64,000 nucleotides of DNA from Floridanema evergladense (GCF_041929205.1 NZ_JBHFNT010000288.1), one strand, 5' to 3'. Counted from the stretch's first letter, positions 55,123-63,867 are shown. The notes: a model not told the origin generated them from the letters alone. Numbers and translations: made by a program.

Positions 55123-55959
55123 ATGTACAGGTTACTTACCGGAAGGTTAAAGCTAGAAAGATTAACAGTGCCGATCGCTAATTTACCTCCATCCTTACAG
55201 GGTACTAAAATCGTTCAACTTTCTGATTTTCATTATGATGGTTTCTGCTTGTCAGAAGCTTTGTTAGCTGAAGCGATCGCTACGAGCAATCAAATTCAAC
55301 CCGATTTAATATTTCTCACAGGCGACTATGTTACCAGCGATCCGGCTGCAATTCATAAACTAATACTCCGACTTAAGCATTTAACAAGTCGCTATGGCAT
55401 CTACGCTGTTTTAGGCAACCACGATATTTATTTTTCTCACTCAAAACCCACAATTATTCGAGCTTTAACTAGCATTGATATTCATGCTCTCTGGAATCAA
55501 ATTGTTTATCCTTTTGGCTCGGAATTAGCCATAGTTGGATTTGCCGACCTCCGTTCTTATCAATTTAACCCAGGCGCAATCATGCCACTAATTGATTCTA
55601 AGATTCCACGCATTGTCTTAGCTCATAATCCTGATACTGCGGAGCAATTACAATCTTGGCGCGTCGATTTACAGTTATCTGGTCATACTCATGGTGGTCA
55701 AATTATTATCCCTAAACTTGGCCCACTCCCCGGACTATTGCCAGAAATTTATCGTTTCCTCCCTCAACCTTTGCGGCAACATTTGCCTTACGCTAGGAAA
55801 AAAAGCTACAAAGTGTTTCAACATTGGGAGTGGTCGCAAGGGTTACACCAAGTAGGAAAAAATTTGCTTTATGTAAATCGAGGATTAGGAACTTACTTGC
55901 CGGGAAGATTATTTTGTCGCCCGGAAATTACTGTAATTAAGTTAGTTGCTCGGCGTTGA
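55123..55959 (+). CDS. Metallophosphoesterase, YaeI/YkuE type
   Basis: A binuclear metal phosphoesterase with all five blocks: QLSDFHYDGF, LTGDYVTSD, VLGNHDIYF, VLAHNPD and LQLSGHTHGGQI. No membrane segment is present. The closest recognisable types act on UDP-diacylglucosamine or other small phosphoesters, but the substrate here cannot be told. It is convergent with, and overlaps by 23 bases, the mechanosensitive channel gene. Confidence 0.92.
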   Translation: MYRLLTGRLKLERLTVPIANLPPSLQGTKIVQLSDFHYDGFCLSEALLAEAIATSNQIQPDLIFLTGDYVTSDPAAIHKLILRLKHLTSRYGIYAVLGNHDIYFSHSKPTIIRALTSIDIHALWNQIVYPFGSELAIVGFADLRSYQFNPGAIMPLIDSKIPRIVLAHNPDTAEQLQSWRVDLQLSGHTHGGQIIIPKLGPLPGLLPEIYRFLPQPLRQHLPYARKKSYKVFQHWEWSQGLHQVGKNLLYVNRGLGTYLPGRLFCRPEITVIKLVARR

Positions 55960-56761
55960 TTTTTTGCGATCGATTCTCTACAATTCCCCTAATCATCTGA
56001 GAATTGGGAATCTTTCTAATTGAATTTGTTTCGATAAGACCGAGTTTTGTGCTTCTTAAACCAATGTCGAGTACTTCTACCTGTCCATCTATATCCGAAT
56101 CGGTAACGATTAACTTATCACCTTTACGATATAAATTATCAGCATAGATAATGACTGTACAACACCAGTCATAAATTACGTCTTTAATCAATAAACCGAA
56201 AGCAATTCCAGCACCGCCTAAAATTCCTACGATCGCAGTTGCAGAAACCCCTAGTATCACTTCACTACCTTTTAAAACTACTAAGAGAACTGCCGCAATT
56301 TGAAACAATTTTGGCAGGTATGGCACAATTAAATCGTCAAGTTCTGTTTCTGTGCGAACGGTTAATTTTCCAGCAACTTCTCCTAACAACGGAGCAAGTT
56401 CAAAAATTGTATAGCTCACAGTTGCAATAATAGCAAAACTGAGAAATTTGCTAATTGTTTGAGTTAAATTATCTCCTAATTCTTCTGTTAGCAACAATGG
56501 TACGACCCAACAAGTCAGAAAAAATATGAACCATCCTAAAGGCGGTTTAATTACAGCAATCAATCGATCGTCTAGTTTGCTATTTGTTAGTTTAGTTAGT
56601 TGTTCAATGCGAGCGACAATAATAGAAAAGAAAATCTGCTTAAATACCTGAGATGACAACAAAATCACCACTACAATTGCAATTTTGAATAATTCAACGC
56701 CACCCACTGTTTTGCTCTGATTTAGGATAATTTCTTGGAAATTTGACCAAAGATTCTCCAT
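55937..56761 (-). CDS. MscS-family mechanosensitive ion channel
   Basis: Several membrane segments (about 20-42, 70-90, 105-130, 155-175) precede the pore helix region LGVSATAIVGILGGAGIAFGLLIKDVIYDW, which matches the TM3 glycine/alanine pattern of MscS. The beta domain follows with YRKGDKLIV and IPNSQMIRGIVEN. The protein is short (274) and lacks most of the MscS C-terminal cage. It should release osmolytes on hypo-osmotic shock. The gene is divergent from the long spacer that follows. Confidence 0.9.
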   Translation of the reverse strand: MENLWSNFQEIILNQSKTVGGVELFKIAIVVVILLSSQVFKQIFFSIIVARIEQLTKLTNSKLDDRLIAVIKPPLGWFIFFLTCWVVPLLLTEELGDNLTQTISKFLSFAIIATVSYTIFELAPLLGEVAGKLTVRTETELDDLIVPYLPKLFQIAAVLLVVLKGSEVILGVSATAIVGILGGAGIAFGLLIKDVIYDWCCTVIIYADNLYRKGDKLIVTDSDIDGQVEVLDIGLRSTKLGLIETNSIRKIPNSQMIRGIVENRSQKINAEQLT

Positions 56762-56859
56762 AAGTCTTCGCCTCTATTAACAAACTCTCCAATTATTTGA
56801 GTATCAATCTTAAAGCGAAAACTTTTATTGACTAACATTACTTATAATAATTTAATTAT

Positions 56860-56933
56860 TAGCATCAAGTTGCTTAAACAACTGTAAACCCGCCTTGCTA
56901 GGAAAAATTACTGGTAGCTCAAGGCGGGTTTTT
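56860..56933 (+). ncRNA. Possible small RNA ending in a terminator hairpin
   Basis: AAACCCGCCTTG (56886-56897) pairs perfectly with CAAGGCGGGTTT (56920-56931), followed by a T-run on the plus strand. No gene precedes it on that strand, so it would end an unannotated transcript. A smaller hairpin AGTTG/CAACT lies just upstream. A TTGACT at ~56829 with TTTAAT 17 bases later is a possible promoter. The extent of the RNA is a guess. Confidence 0.35.
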
Positions 56934-57403
56934 GAGATGACAAACAGTCGAATTAAATGAAACGACTGATAACGAACAGTTTTCAAAAAGAAAGAACTTT
57001 AACTCCAAAACACGGACTATACTCGCAACAGACCGGACTCTCGGCGTGCATCACCTCCATTCAAGACACTTATGCGATCGATTTGCGTTCCTAGAAAGAA
57101 CAAGCAAGTTAGTAAAGCATTGAACGCAAATATAACTCTCAAAAGTGAAACTCATTCCGGTTATCTGCTGCACTAAGAATCGAGCAGGAAGGCACAGGCT
57201 CGAAACTAAACCAAGATGCGAAATTGAATGAAGATCTACTTGATTAGTGCCTTATTTAATAAAGTAGCACTTGTTTCTCAGTAATGAATGACAAGTTTAC
57301 TAAACTTTAAAGAGCTTTATTGCTTGAAACACTCGCTAATGCTTTTTAATTAAGAGTGAATTCCACACTCTTTGTTCTAATTTATTTAATTACAAATGAT
57401 AAT

Positions 57404-57431
57404 GTAGAGACGTTATACATAACATCTCTAC
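57404..57431. repeat. Dispersed palindrome of the GTAGAGACGTT type
   Basis: GTAGAGACGTTAT and ATAACATCTCTAC pair with one mismatch. A perfect relative is at 62132-62157, so this is a repeated element. It lies just beyond the end of the disordered membrane protein gene. Confidence 0.7.
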
Positions 57432-57464
57432 AAGGTTGTGGATTAAGAATGGAGAGGATTACTT

Positions 57465-58184
57465 TTATTGTCCAGCAGGACTGGTATTATCAGTACCAGA
57501 GGATGAAGTATTATCGCCAGATGTTGTAGTGTTAGTTTGATCTCCAGTATTGGAACTACTGTCACCGCTGATTCCCGAAGCAGGAGAACTTTGAACAGAA
57601 GGTGATTCTTGAGTTGAAGTTCCAGAGGATGAATTGCCAGATGATTGTTCAGTTGTATTAGGAGACTGCTGGCGAGAAGCAGGTGGAACAGTAATATTAA
57701 CGTTTGGTGTTGGTTGTGGTGTGGATGCAGGTTGTTCAATATTAATATTTGGTGCAGGTGTAGTTGGTGTTTGTCCTTGAGGAACAGGAACTACTCGCAC
57801 TTCAGGATTTCTTTCAATTACTCTTTCTCTTTGAATGATTGTTGGTTGTGGTTGAGGAGAAGCAGAAGGTACAACTACGGGTGCAGGTGTAACTACAGGT
57901 TCTTGATTTTGCCGATTCCATAGATAGTAAGCGATCGCCGGAATAGCAAGCAAAGAACTCATAACCAGTCCTAAGATCAAACCACGAGCGGCATTATTAT
58001 TATCACGGTCTACTTGGCGACTTTCGTTATAGCGATGTTCAGCAACTCGACCATGAACGTAACCATCTCTGTACTCGTCTCTAATAGTGTCAGTGCTTCT
58101 TGGTACTTCCGTGTAATTACTTTCGTTAGAGTCGCGATTAATTTCACGATTGGATGATGTGCGCTTATTATCCTCGTTATACAT
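57465..58184 (-). CDS. Disordered single-pass membrane protein
   Basis: A charged N-terminal segment rich in Asn, Arg, Glu and Asp (1-65), one membrane segment (~68-88, GLILGLVMSSLLAIPAIAYYLW), then a long tail rich in Pro, Ser, Thr and Gln. The tail contains VIERNPEVRVVPVPQ and poly-Ser/Thr/Gly stretches. The tail is probably outside the cytoplasm. No catalytic domain is visible, and I recognise no named function. Confidence 0.82.
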   Translation of the reverse strand: MYNEDNKRTSSNREINRDSNESNYTEVPRSTDTIRDEYRDGYVHGRVAEHRYNESRQVDRDNNNAARGLILGLVMSSLLAIPAIAYYLWNRQNQEPVVTPAPVVVPSASPQPQPTIIQRERVIERNPEVRVVPVPQGQTPTTPAPNINIEQPASTPQPTPNVNITVPPASRQQSPNTTEQSSGNSSSGTSTQESPSVQSSPASGISGDSSSNTGDQTNTTTSGDNTSSSGTDNTSPAGQ

Positions 58185-58605
58185 TGTTTTAACCAGAACT
58201 CATCAAAATCTTTTTCATTTTGAGAATAGCTCTTGATTTAGCGAGTCTGGCTCTATCGCAAGTGAGGATCGTCTTTCTATCGAAAGATAGTCTTCTTTAG
58301 GATTGGAAACTAAGTACTAGGTATTAGGTAAGAGAAGGTAAATAAAGGAGAGTACAAAGCAGTATTGCGATCGCTCTCGTCCTGTTTTCCTTTGCATTCT
58401 TTGGAGTTCAAAAAAGAGCGATCGCAATTTTTTAATTAAGACATTGCTAAGTCTAGCGGTTTAGAATAGGGTCAGATTTTCAGAGGTATATAAAGTAAAG
58501 AAGTATGCAGTTAAGTTTTAAATATCTACAGTTTATTATTGAAGCACTTGATTATCGGATTGAAAATCCCGAGCTTCAAATAGCCAGCATTAATAAACTT
58601 CAAGT
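58185..58605. other. Intergenic region
   Basis: Spacer between two minus-strand genes: it lies upstream of the disordered membrane protein gene and downstream of the cupin gene. It has two HIP1-related sites and short repeated phrases (ATCGAAAGATAG). No coding frame or terminator was recognised with confidence. Confidence 0.35.
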
Positions 58606-59088
58606 TTATGCTTCTGGGGGTAAGATTGTCAGCCCATATTTTGGTGCAGTTGCTAGTAGCTTGTCGATCGCAGCTTGATCCGGCGCAGGTGGATTAAATG
58701 GATCGGTTACAGGTCTGCCAACTTCAGCAAAAAACATTTCCAAACCAGCAGGTGTTACCCAACATAACATTCGCGATCGCGTCGTTCCAGTATTTTTTAA
58801 GCTGTGTTTTTGTCCCTTGGGAGAATGTAAGAATGTACCAGGTGTCGCCAAAATAATTTGGTCATCTAAGCGAAACTCAACTTCACCCTCAAGAATGTAA
58901 AACGCTTCATCTTCACGACTATGAATATGGGGAGGCGTACCGACCTCTGGATTACATACAATCTCAATCAGCGCATATTTTCCCTGAGTATTCTGCCCCA
59001 ATGCCTTAAAGGTGACAGTATCACCGACAACTGTCACTACATCGCCTTCTTGAGGCATCATGACTATTCCTTGCTGGTTTAGAGTCAT
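58606..59088 (-). CDS. Cupin-domain protein
   Basis: A single cupin barrel with a metal site: PPHIHSREDEAFYILEGEVEFRLDD (His, His, Glu) and the second-motif His in SPKGQKHSLKNTG. The order fits quercetin-dioxygenase-like small cupins. At 160 residues it is one domain with a short C-terminal tail. The reaction cannot be told. AGGAG lies a few bases upstream of the ATG on the minus strand. The gene stands alone. Confidence 0.9.
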   Translation of the reverse strand: MTLNQQGIVMMPQEGDVVTVVGDTVTFKALGQNTQGKYALIEIVCNPEVGTPPHIHSREDEAFYILEGEVEFRLDDQIILATPGTFLHSPKGQKHSLKNTGTTRSRMLCWVTPAGLEMFFAEVGRPVTDPFNPPAPDQAAIDKLLATAPKYGLTILPPEA

Positions 59089-59369
59089 CTTATATCCTCC
59101 TTTCTGCTAAGTGTTCAGTATCCAACTATGTAGTCGGATATAATGATTTTGCTTACAAACTAAATTATAGTTCTCTAGTTTTGTTCAAAAAATAGATCGC
59201 ATAAAAATCTTATTCATTAGCCTTTAGATAGATAGTTTGAAAATTACTATAGAATTTTTTTGATTTTTAGAGGTAGATGTGAAAAAGCGATCGCCATTTT
59301 TTATGAAGCTATAAAAACGAAAAGCCAAAGGCGGTACAATTGTAAAATTGCGTCCGTTGTACTTAGTCT

Positions 59370-59726
59370 ATGAGAGAAATTTTATTCTACCGCACAGACT
59401 CGGATCGCTGCCCCGTTGAAGAATTTCTTGATTCTTTGTCTGGGAAACAAGCCCAAAAAGTTCTTTGGGTGCTACGCTTAATTCAAGAACTTGATTCTAT
59501 TCCTAGTAGATATTTTAAGAAATTGGTCAACACTGATGATATTTGGGAGGTTAGGATTAATCAAGGAAATAATACTTTTCGGCTGTTGGGCTTCTTTGAT
59601 AATGATAACTTAGTTATTTTAACCAACGGATTTGCTAAAAAAACACAAAAAGTTCCATCTCAAGAAATAGATTTAGCAGAACAGCGAAAACGAGATTATT
59701 TAAGCAGGAGACAGAATAATGAATGA
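59370..59726 (+). CDS. RelE/HigB-type toxin (Gp49-like)
   Basis: A 118-residue protein of the phage Gp49-like (DUF891) group of RelE-fold toxins: REILFYRTDSDRCPVEEFLDSL, then IWEVRINQGNNTFRLLGFF and NGFAKKTQKVPSQEIDLAEQRKRDYL. Such toxins cut mRNA at the ribosome. It overlaps the downstream HTH gene by eight bases, the toxin-first order of HigBA. The upstream spacer should contain an operator for the antitoxin. Confidence 0.9.
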   Translation: MREILFYRTDSDRCPVEEFLDSLSGKQAQKVLWVLRLIQELDSIPSRYFKKLVNTDDIWEVRINQGNNTFRLLGFFDNDNLVILTNGFAKKTQKVPSQEIDLAEQRKRDYLSRRQNNE

Positions 59727-59994
59727 TGTAGAAAAATACATTAAAAACCGCAAAAAAATTGATCCTGAGTTTGCTGAAGGTTTTGAGTCGGGATATGCAA
59801 GTTTTAAAATTGGTGTGCTGCTGGCGCAAGCAAGGGAAGAAGCTGGAATAACAAAGAAAGAATTAGCACGGAAGTTAAATAAGCATCAATCCCTAATCTC
59901 TAGAATAGAGAATCATGCAGAAAATGTTGGCATTTCTACTCTAGAAAAATATGCCAATGCTTTAGGAAAAAAAATTACCATAGAAATTTCTTGA
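59719..59994 (+). CDS. HigA-type XRE antitoxin
   Basis: A 91-residue HTH_3 protein: LLAQAREEAGITKKELARKLNKHQSLISRIENHAENVGISTLEKYANALGKKI. The N-terminal 35 residues (NDVEKYIKNRKKIDPEFAEGFESGY) are typical of HigA-like antitoxins that wrap the toxin. It begins inside the end of the toxin gene and should both neutralise it and repress the operon. Confidence 0.9.
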   Translation: MNDVEKYIKNRKKIDPEFAEGFESGYASFKIGVLLAQAREEAGITKKELARKLNKHQSLISRIENHAENVGISTLEKYANALGKKITIEIS

Positions 59995-60119
59995 TTTTTA
60001 GAGGTATATGTGAAAAAGCGATCGCAACATTCCACAGCAATTAAATAGTTGCTAAACTTGAATTATACGATCGGGGGATTTGTGCGATCTCTACTATCAC
60101 TTCATCAACGGTAAAATTT

Positions 60120-60347
60120 ATGAGTAGAACACCCTCTCCTGAAGAAGGTCGGGAAATCGTGAAATGGTTAAATCGAAATCGCCAACTCTTTAAAAAGTAT
60201 GCTCATCAATATGTGGCATATAATACTAACGGAATTATTACTCATGGTGAAAATTTACGGGAAGTTATTGATAAAGCAGACGCTTCTGGAGAGATTTATT
60301 TAATTTATTTAGTTCCAGGTTTTACAGGCTCTATTGTAATTTTATAA
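60120..60347 (+). CDS. DUF5678-like small protein
   Basis: A 75-residue protein with the pattern WLNRNRQLFKKYAHQYVAYNTNGIITHGENLREVIDKAD, which resembles DUF5678 proteins often found near toxin-antitoxin or protease-like genes. The C-terminus IYLIYLVPGFTGSIVIL is hydrophobic but too short to be clearly a membrane segment. It follows the HigBA-like pair by 125 bases on the same strand. Function is unknown. Confidence 0.75.
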   Translation: MSRTPSPEEGREIVKWLNRNRQLFKKYAHQYVAYNTNGIITHGENLREVIDKADASGEIYLIYLVPGFTGSIVIL

Positions 60348-60393
60348 ATTTAATGAAACAAGATTGCTATTATATTTAAAAGGCGGATAAAAG

Positions 60394-60489
60394 GCGGTTA
60401 AAACCGCTACTACACAAACAAAGTCCGCCTACGCGGACTCTGAAACCTGCGTAGGCAGGTTTTGTCTCTATAGCTGGGACTTGAGTCCC
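60394..60489. repeat. Cluster of four small palindromes
   Basis: GCGGTT/AACCGC (60394-60407), AGTCCGC/GCGGACT (60422-60439), AAACCTGC/GCAGGTTT (60443-60462) and GGGACT/AGTCCC (60476-60489) follow one another in the spacer before miaB. Each has a 2-4-base loop. They are dispersed cyanobacterial palindromes and not a CRISPR array. Confidence 0.7.
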
Positions 60490-60574
60490 AAAAGCGATTC
60501 ACCAAAACAAATCACAAAAATCTATAATTTATAAGAGTTTGTCATTTATATTTAACTTTTTGCCTAACTGAACC

Positions 60575-61948
60575 ATGACCACTACTCCCCGTCGCTATCA
60601 CATTACCACCTTCGGCTGTCAAATGAATAAAGCCGACTCCGAACGCATGGCTGGTATCTTGGAAGATATGGGTTTTGAGTGGTCGGAAGATCCTAATGAT
60701 GCTAATCTGATTCTCTACAATACCTGTACAATTCGGGATAATGCCGAACAAAAAGTTTATTCTTATCTGGGAAGACAGGCGAAACGCAAACAAGAACAAC
60801 CGGATTTAACATTAATTGTTGCAGGTTGTGTGGCGCAACAAGAAGGTGAAGCTTTACTGCGGCGAGTGCCTGAATTAGACTTAGTAATGGGGCCGCAACA
60901 CGCTAACCGTTTAGAAGATTTATTGGAACAGGTTTTTAATGGCAATCAAGTAATTGCAACGGAAGCTGTTCATATTATGGAAGATATCACTAAACCTCGG
61001 CGTGATAGTGCTGTTACTGCTTGGGTGAATGTGATTTATGGTTGCAATGAACGTTGTACTTATTGTGTTGTTCCCAATGTTCGAGGAGTAGAACAATCTC
61101 GTACTCCTGAAGCGATTCTTCGGGAAGTTGAAGAGTTAGCAAGTCAGGGTTATAAAGAGATAACTTTACTCGGTCAAAATATTGATGCTTACGGTAGAGA
61201 TTTACCGGGAGTTACACCGGAAGGAAGACACAAACATACTCTGACAGATTTGCTGTATTTTATTCATGATGTCCCTGGTATTGAACGGATTCGTTTTGCG
61301 ACTTCTCACCCTCGTTATTTCACGGAAAGATTGATTAAAGCTTGTGCGGAATTGCGGAAAGTTTGCGAACATTTCCACATTCCTTTTCAATCGGGAGATA
61401 ATGAAATTCTCAAGGCAATGGCTAGGGGTTATACTCAGGAAAAATACCGCCGAATTATTGATACAATTCGCCGTTATATGCCAGATGCGGCGATTAGTGC
61501 GGATGCAATTGTCGGTTTTCCTGGGGAGACTGAAGCGCAGTTTGAAAATACTTTGAAGTTGGTTGAAGAGATTGGTTTTGATTTATTAAATACTGCTGCT
61601 TATTCTCCCCGTCCGGGTACGCCTGCTGCTGTTTGGGAGAATCAACTTTCGGAAGAGGTGAAAGCGGATAGATTACAACGTTTAAATCACTTGGTTTCTA
61701 TTAAAGCATCTGAGCGATCGCAACGCTACCAAAACCGCATCGAAGAAGTCTTAGTCGAAGACCAAAATCCCAAAGATTCAACTCAAGTCATGGGAAGAAC
61801 TCGCGGAAATCGTCTCACCTTTTTCCCCGGTAATATTAGCGAATTCAAAGGTCAAATAGTTAAAGTAAAAATTATCGAAGTTCGCGCCTTTAGTTTAACC
61901 GGAGAAAGCATTGTTCAATCTTCTCCCGTTGAATGCTTAACCGTCTAA
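60575..61948 (+). CDS. miaB: tRNA-2-methylthio-N6-dimethylallyladenosine synthase MiaB
   Basis: A radical SAM methylthiotransferase that modifies A37 of tRNAs reading UNN codons. The N-terminal UPF0004 domain shows the three auxiliary-cluster cysteines (TFGCQMNKADSERM, YNTCTIRDNA, VAGCVAQQEG). The radical SAM motif is GCNERCTYCVVPNVRG (~150), and the C-terminus has a TRAM domain (RIEEVLVEDQNPKD onward). Length 457 is normal. The start MTTTPRRYHITTFGCQ is reasonable though without a strong ribosome binding site. It is followed by a large hairpin element. Confidence 0.96.
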   Translation: MTTTPRRYHITTFGCQMNKADSERMAGILEDMGFEWSEDPNDANLILYNTCTIRDNAEQKVYSYLGRQAKRKQEQPDLTLIVAGCVAQQEGEALLRRVPELDLVMGPQHANRLEDLLEQVFNGNQVIATEAVHIMEDITKPRRDSAVTAWVNVIYGCNERCTYCVVPNVRGVEQSRTPEAILREVEELASQGYKEITLLGQNIDAYGRDLPGVTPEGRHKHTLTDLLYFIHDVPGIERIRFATSHPRYFTERLIKACAELRKVCEHFHIPFQSGDNEILKAMARGYTQEKYRRIIDTIRRYMPDAAISADAIVGFPGETEAQFENTLKLVEEIGFDLLNTAAYSPRPGTPAAVWENQLSEEVKADRLQRLNHLVSIKASERSQRYQNRIEEVLVEDQNPKDSTQVMGRTRGNRLTFFPGNISEFKGQIVKVKIIEVRAFSLTGESIVQSSPVECLTV

Positions 61949-61954
61949 TAATTA

Positions 61955-62128
61955 ACTAATTAACGCAAGTTGCTAGTGATTAATTCTTTCGGAGTTCCCC
62001 CCTTGAGTAAGGGGGGTTAGGGGGGATCTAACGCTGTGATTACTGGGTTTAGATCCCCCCAACCCCCCTTACTCAAGGGGGGCTAAGAAATAACTAGACT
62101 TGTAACTAGCAACTTGAATTAATTAGTG
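61955..62128. repeat. Large imperfect hairpin (MITE-like)
   Basis: Two ~70-base arms pair across a short loop near 62030-62046. The left arm holds CAAGTTGCTAGT and CCCCTTGAGTAAGGGGGG; the right arm has the inverse. Inner GGGGGGATCT/AGATCCCCCC is perfect. The arms end in AT-rich ACTAATTAA-like sequence, with no clear target duplication. It lies immediately behind miaB. Confidence 0.75.
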
Positions 62129-62131
62129 TGG

Positions 62132-62157
62132 TAGAGACGTTTCATGAAACGTCTCTA
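62132..62157. repeat. Perfect dispersed palindrome
   Basis: TAGAGACGTTTCA and TGAAACGTCTCTA are perfectly complementary, with no loop. It is the same family as the near-palindrome at 57404-57431, and stands directly behind the large hairpin. Confidence 0.75.
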
Positions 62158-62304
62158 TAGTTTTATCTGCGTTGATCTGCGATTTTCAATTCCCAAATGT
62201 AAAAATTTTAGTATAAAAGATAAAAATTACTGGCTGTAAGCATACTATTAACATGGAAGCCCAAGATTAAATATTAAGCATAATTGGGTAAAGAAAAGGT
62301 AAAG

Positions 62305-62745
62305 ATGAAAATAAGATTTTTAGCCGCCTTGGTACTACTTAGCTGCATCTCTGTAACAATTCCTCACGCTGTTTTTTCTCAACCTAAAACAGGTGCAAAC
62401 ACTTTTTCCTCTGGTTTCTGGCAACCCCAAGCACAGGTTAACCCCAAACAACCAATTCAAATTACCCTTTTGAATCAATCAGGTTTTCCTGTTAATTATG
62501 GTTTCGGTCGTAATGCACCAGGAAATTTGCCTCCAAACAGTACTAGTAATTTTACGGCAGGAAGCATTAATGAAATTTCTGATATTGTTAATGTTAATAT
62601 TTACTCTCCACAAATATTAGCGTTTGACTACAGCACTGACCCTCAACGAAATCAACTTTTTGTTCGCATTCGTTTAGCAACTAATCCCGCAGACGAAGAC
62701 AAGTCAGTTTATATTGATGAAACTGGGAGAGTTTACTCTTTTTAA
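62305..62745 (+). CDS. Exported protein of unknown function
   Basis: A signal peptide (MKIRFLAALVLLSCISVTIPHAVFSQ, cleavage near residue 26) followed by a beta-rich domain of about 120 residues (QIQITLLNQSGFPVNYGFG, NLPPNSTSNFTAGS, DSVYIDETGRVYSF-like end). The start is ATG 62305; the upstream TTG at 62284 would put charged residues before the signal. It is probably periplasmic. I do not recognise a family. Confidence 0.75.
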   Translation: MKIRFLAALVLLSCISVTIPHAVFSQPKTGANTFSSGFWQPQAQVNPKQPIQITLLNQSGFPVNYGFGRNAPGNLPPNSTSNFTAGSINEISDIVNVNIYSPQILAFDYSTDPQRNQLFVRIRLATNPADEDKSVYIDETGRVYSF

Positions 62746-62753
62746 GGTTCGTT

Positions 62754-62774
62754 GTGACGACTTCAGTCGTTCAC
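62754..62774. repeat. Small palindrome related to that at 2568
   Basis: GTGACGACT and AGTCGTTCAC pair with a one-base bulge. The core matches the palindrome at 2568-2587 in inverted form. Confidence 0.55.
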
Positions 62775-62789
62775 TCTTAACAGTGGGAT

Positions 62790-62816
62790 GGTGCGTTACG
62801 TTATCACTAACGCACC
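62790..62816. repeat. Palindrome GGTGCGTTA/TAACGCACC
   Basis: A perfect 9-base-pair stem with a nine-base loop between the exported protein gene and the ATP-grasp gene. Sequences of this kind recur in many cyanobacterial genomes. Confidence 0.6.
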
Positions 62817-62853
62817 CTACAATAAGTAATGTTATTAGATAGAAAGATTAATT

Positions 62854-63867
62854 ATGCGATCGCTACATATTCTTCATTTAGTTGGTTCTGCTGAAAGTGA
62901 TTTTTACTGTGATTTATCACGCCTTTATGCTCAAGATTGTCTCACAGCAACAGCAGATCCATGCTATGAATTTCTGATTGCATATATTACACCCGATCGC
63001 AATTGGCGATTTCCCGATTCTCTCAGTTTAGATGATATTGCGATCGCCAAACATAAGACTCTATTTGAGGCGATCGAATTTATCACAACGCAAAACATTG
63101 ACCTGGTTTTACCACAAATGTTTTGTCTTCCGGGAATGACTTATTACCGAGGTTTATTCGACTTGCTGAAAATTCCTTATATCGGTAATACTTCTGATGT
63201 TATGGCGATCGGATCTCACAAAGCAAGAGCTAAAGCAATTGTCGCCGCAGCAGGGGTAAAAGTACCTCGCGGAGAAGTTCTTCGTAAAGGAGATGTTCCG
63301 ACAATTCTACCTCCAGCAGTCGTTAAACCTGCAAGTTCTGACAACTCTTTAGGAGTAGTTTTAGTTAAAGATTTTACTGAATATGATACTGCCTTGAAAA
63401 AAGCATTTGAATATGATTCGGAAGTGATAGTTGAAGAATTCATCGAACTAGGTCGAGAAGTCAGATGTGGCATTATTGTTAAAGACGGAGAATTAGTGGG
63501 TTTACCTCTTGAAGAGTATTTAGTAGATCCTCAGAAAAAACCGATTCGCAACTATGCTGATAAAATCCAAAAAAATGACGATGGTAACTTATTTTTAACT
63601 GCTAAAGATAATATTACTGCTTGGATTGTAGACCCTAAAGATCCGCTTACCGCAAAGGTTCAAGAAGTAGCTAAAAAGTGTCATCAAGCTTTAGGTTGTC
63701 GTCATTACAGTTTATTTGATTTTCGCATCGATCCAAAGGGAGAACCTTGGTTTTTAGAAGCAGGTTTGTATTGTTCTTTTGCGACTAAAAGTGTGATTTC
63801 TTGTATGGCAAAAGCAGCAGGAATTTCTCTAAAAGAGTTATTAAAGAAGGCGAAAAATGAAATATAA
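62854..63867 (+). CDS. D-Ala-D-Ala ligase-like ATP-grasp enzyme, possibly MysD
   Basis: An ATP-grasp ligase: the first domain has LHILHLVGSAESDFYCDLSRLY; the fold shows KARAKAIVAAAGVKVP, VVKPASSDNSLGVVLV (ATP-binding loop), VIVEEFIELGREVRCGII and the metal site FDFRIDPKGEPWFLEAG. Length (337) and the LHLVGS/YITPDRNWRFP phrases resemble MysD, the D-Ala-D-Ala-ligase homologue that attaches an amino acid to mycosporine-glycine. This resemblance is from memory and not checked. A housekeeping Ddl or another carboxylate-amine ligase is the alternative. No mysA, mysB or mysC gene is in the window; the sequence ends soon after. Confidence 0.85.
   Translation: MRSLHILHLVGSAESDFYCDLSRLYAQDCLTATADPCYEFLIAYITPDRNWRFPDSLSLDDIAIAKHKTLFEAIEFITTQNIDLVLPQMFCLPGMTYYRGLFDLLKIPYIGNTSDVMAIGSHKARAKAIVAAAGVKVPRGEVLRKGDVPTILPPAVVKPASSDNSLGVVLVKDFTEYDTALKKAFEYDSEVIVEEFIELGREVRCGIIVKDGELVGLPLEEYLVDPQKKPIRNYADKIQKNDDGNLFLTAKDNITAWIVDPKDPLTAKVQEVAKKCHQALGCRHYSLFDFRIDPKGEPWFLEAGLYCSFATKSVISCMAKAAGISLKELLKKAKNEI

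Larger units (their letters stand above)
56762..57464. other. Long non-coding spacer
   Basis: About 700 bases without a credible gene. It contains a terminator-like hairpin at 56886-56933, a palindrome at 57404-57431 and one HIP1-like site. The stretch 56934-57400 has higher GC content and short hairpins (for example CAGTCG/CGACTG) and could hold an RNA gene, but I cannot identify tmRNA, 6S RNA or RNase P RNA in it. Confidence 0.4.

Noticed and set aside
57443..57923. Alternative frames over the Ser/Thr/Pro-rich tail of the disordered membrane protein
   Set aside because: Composition-driven open frames without start signals or protein-like sequence.
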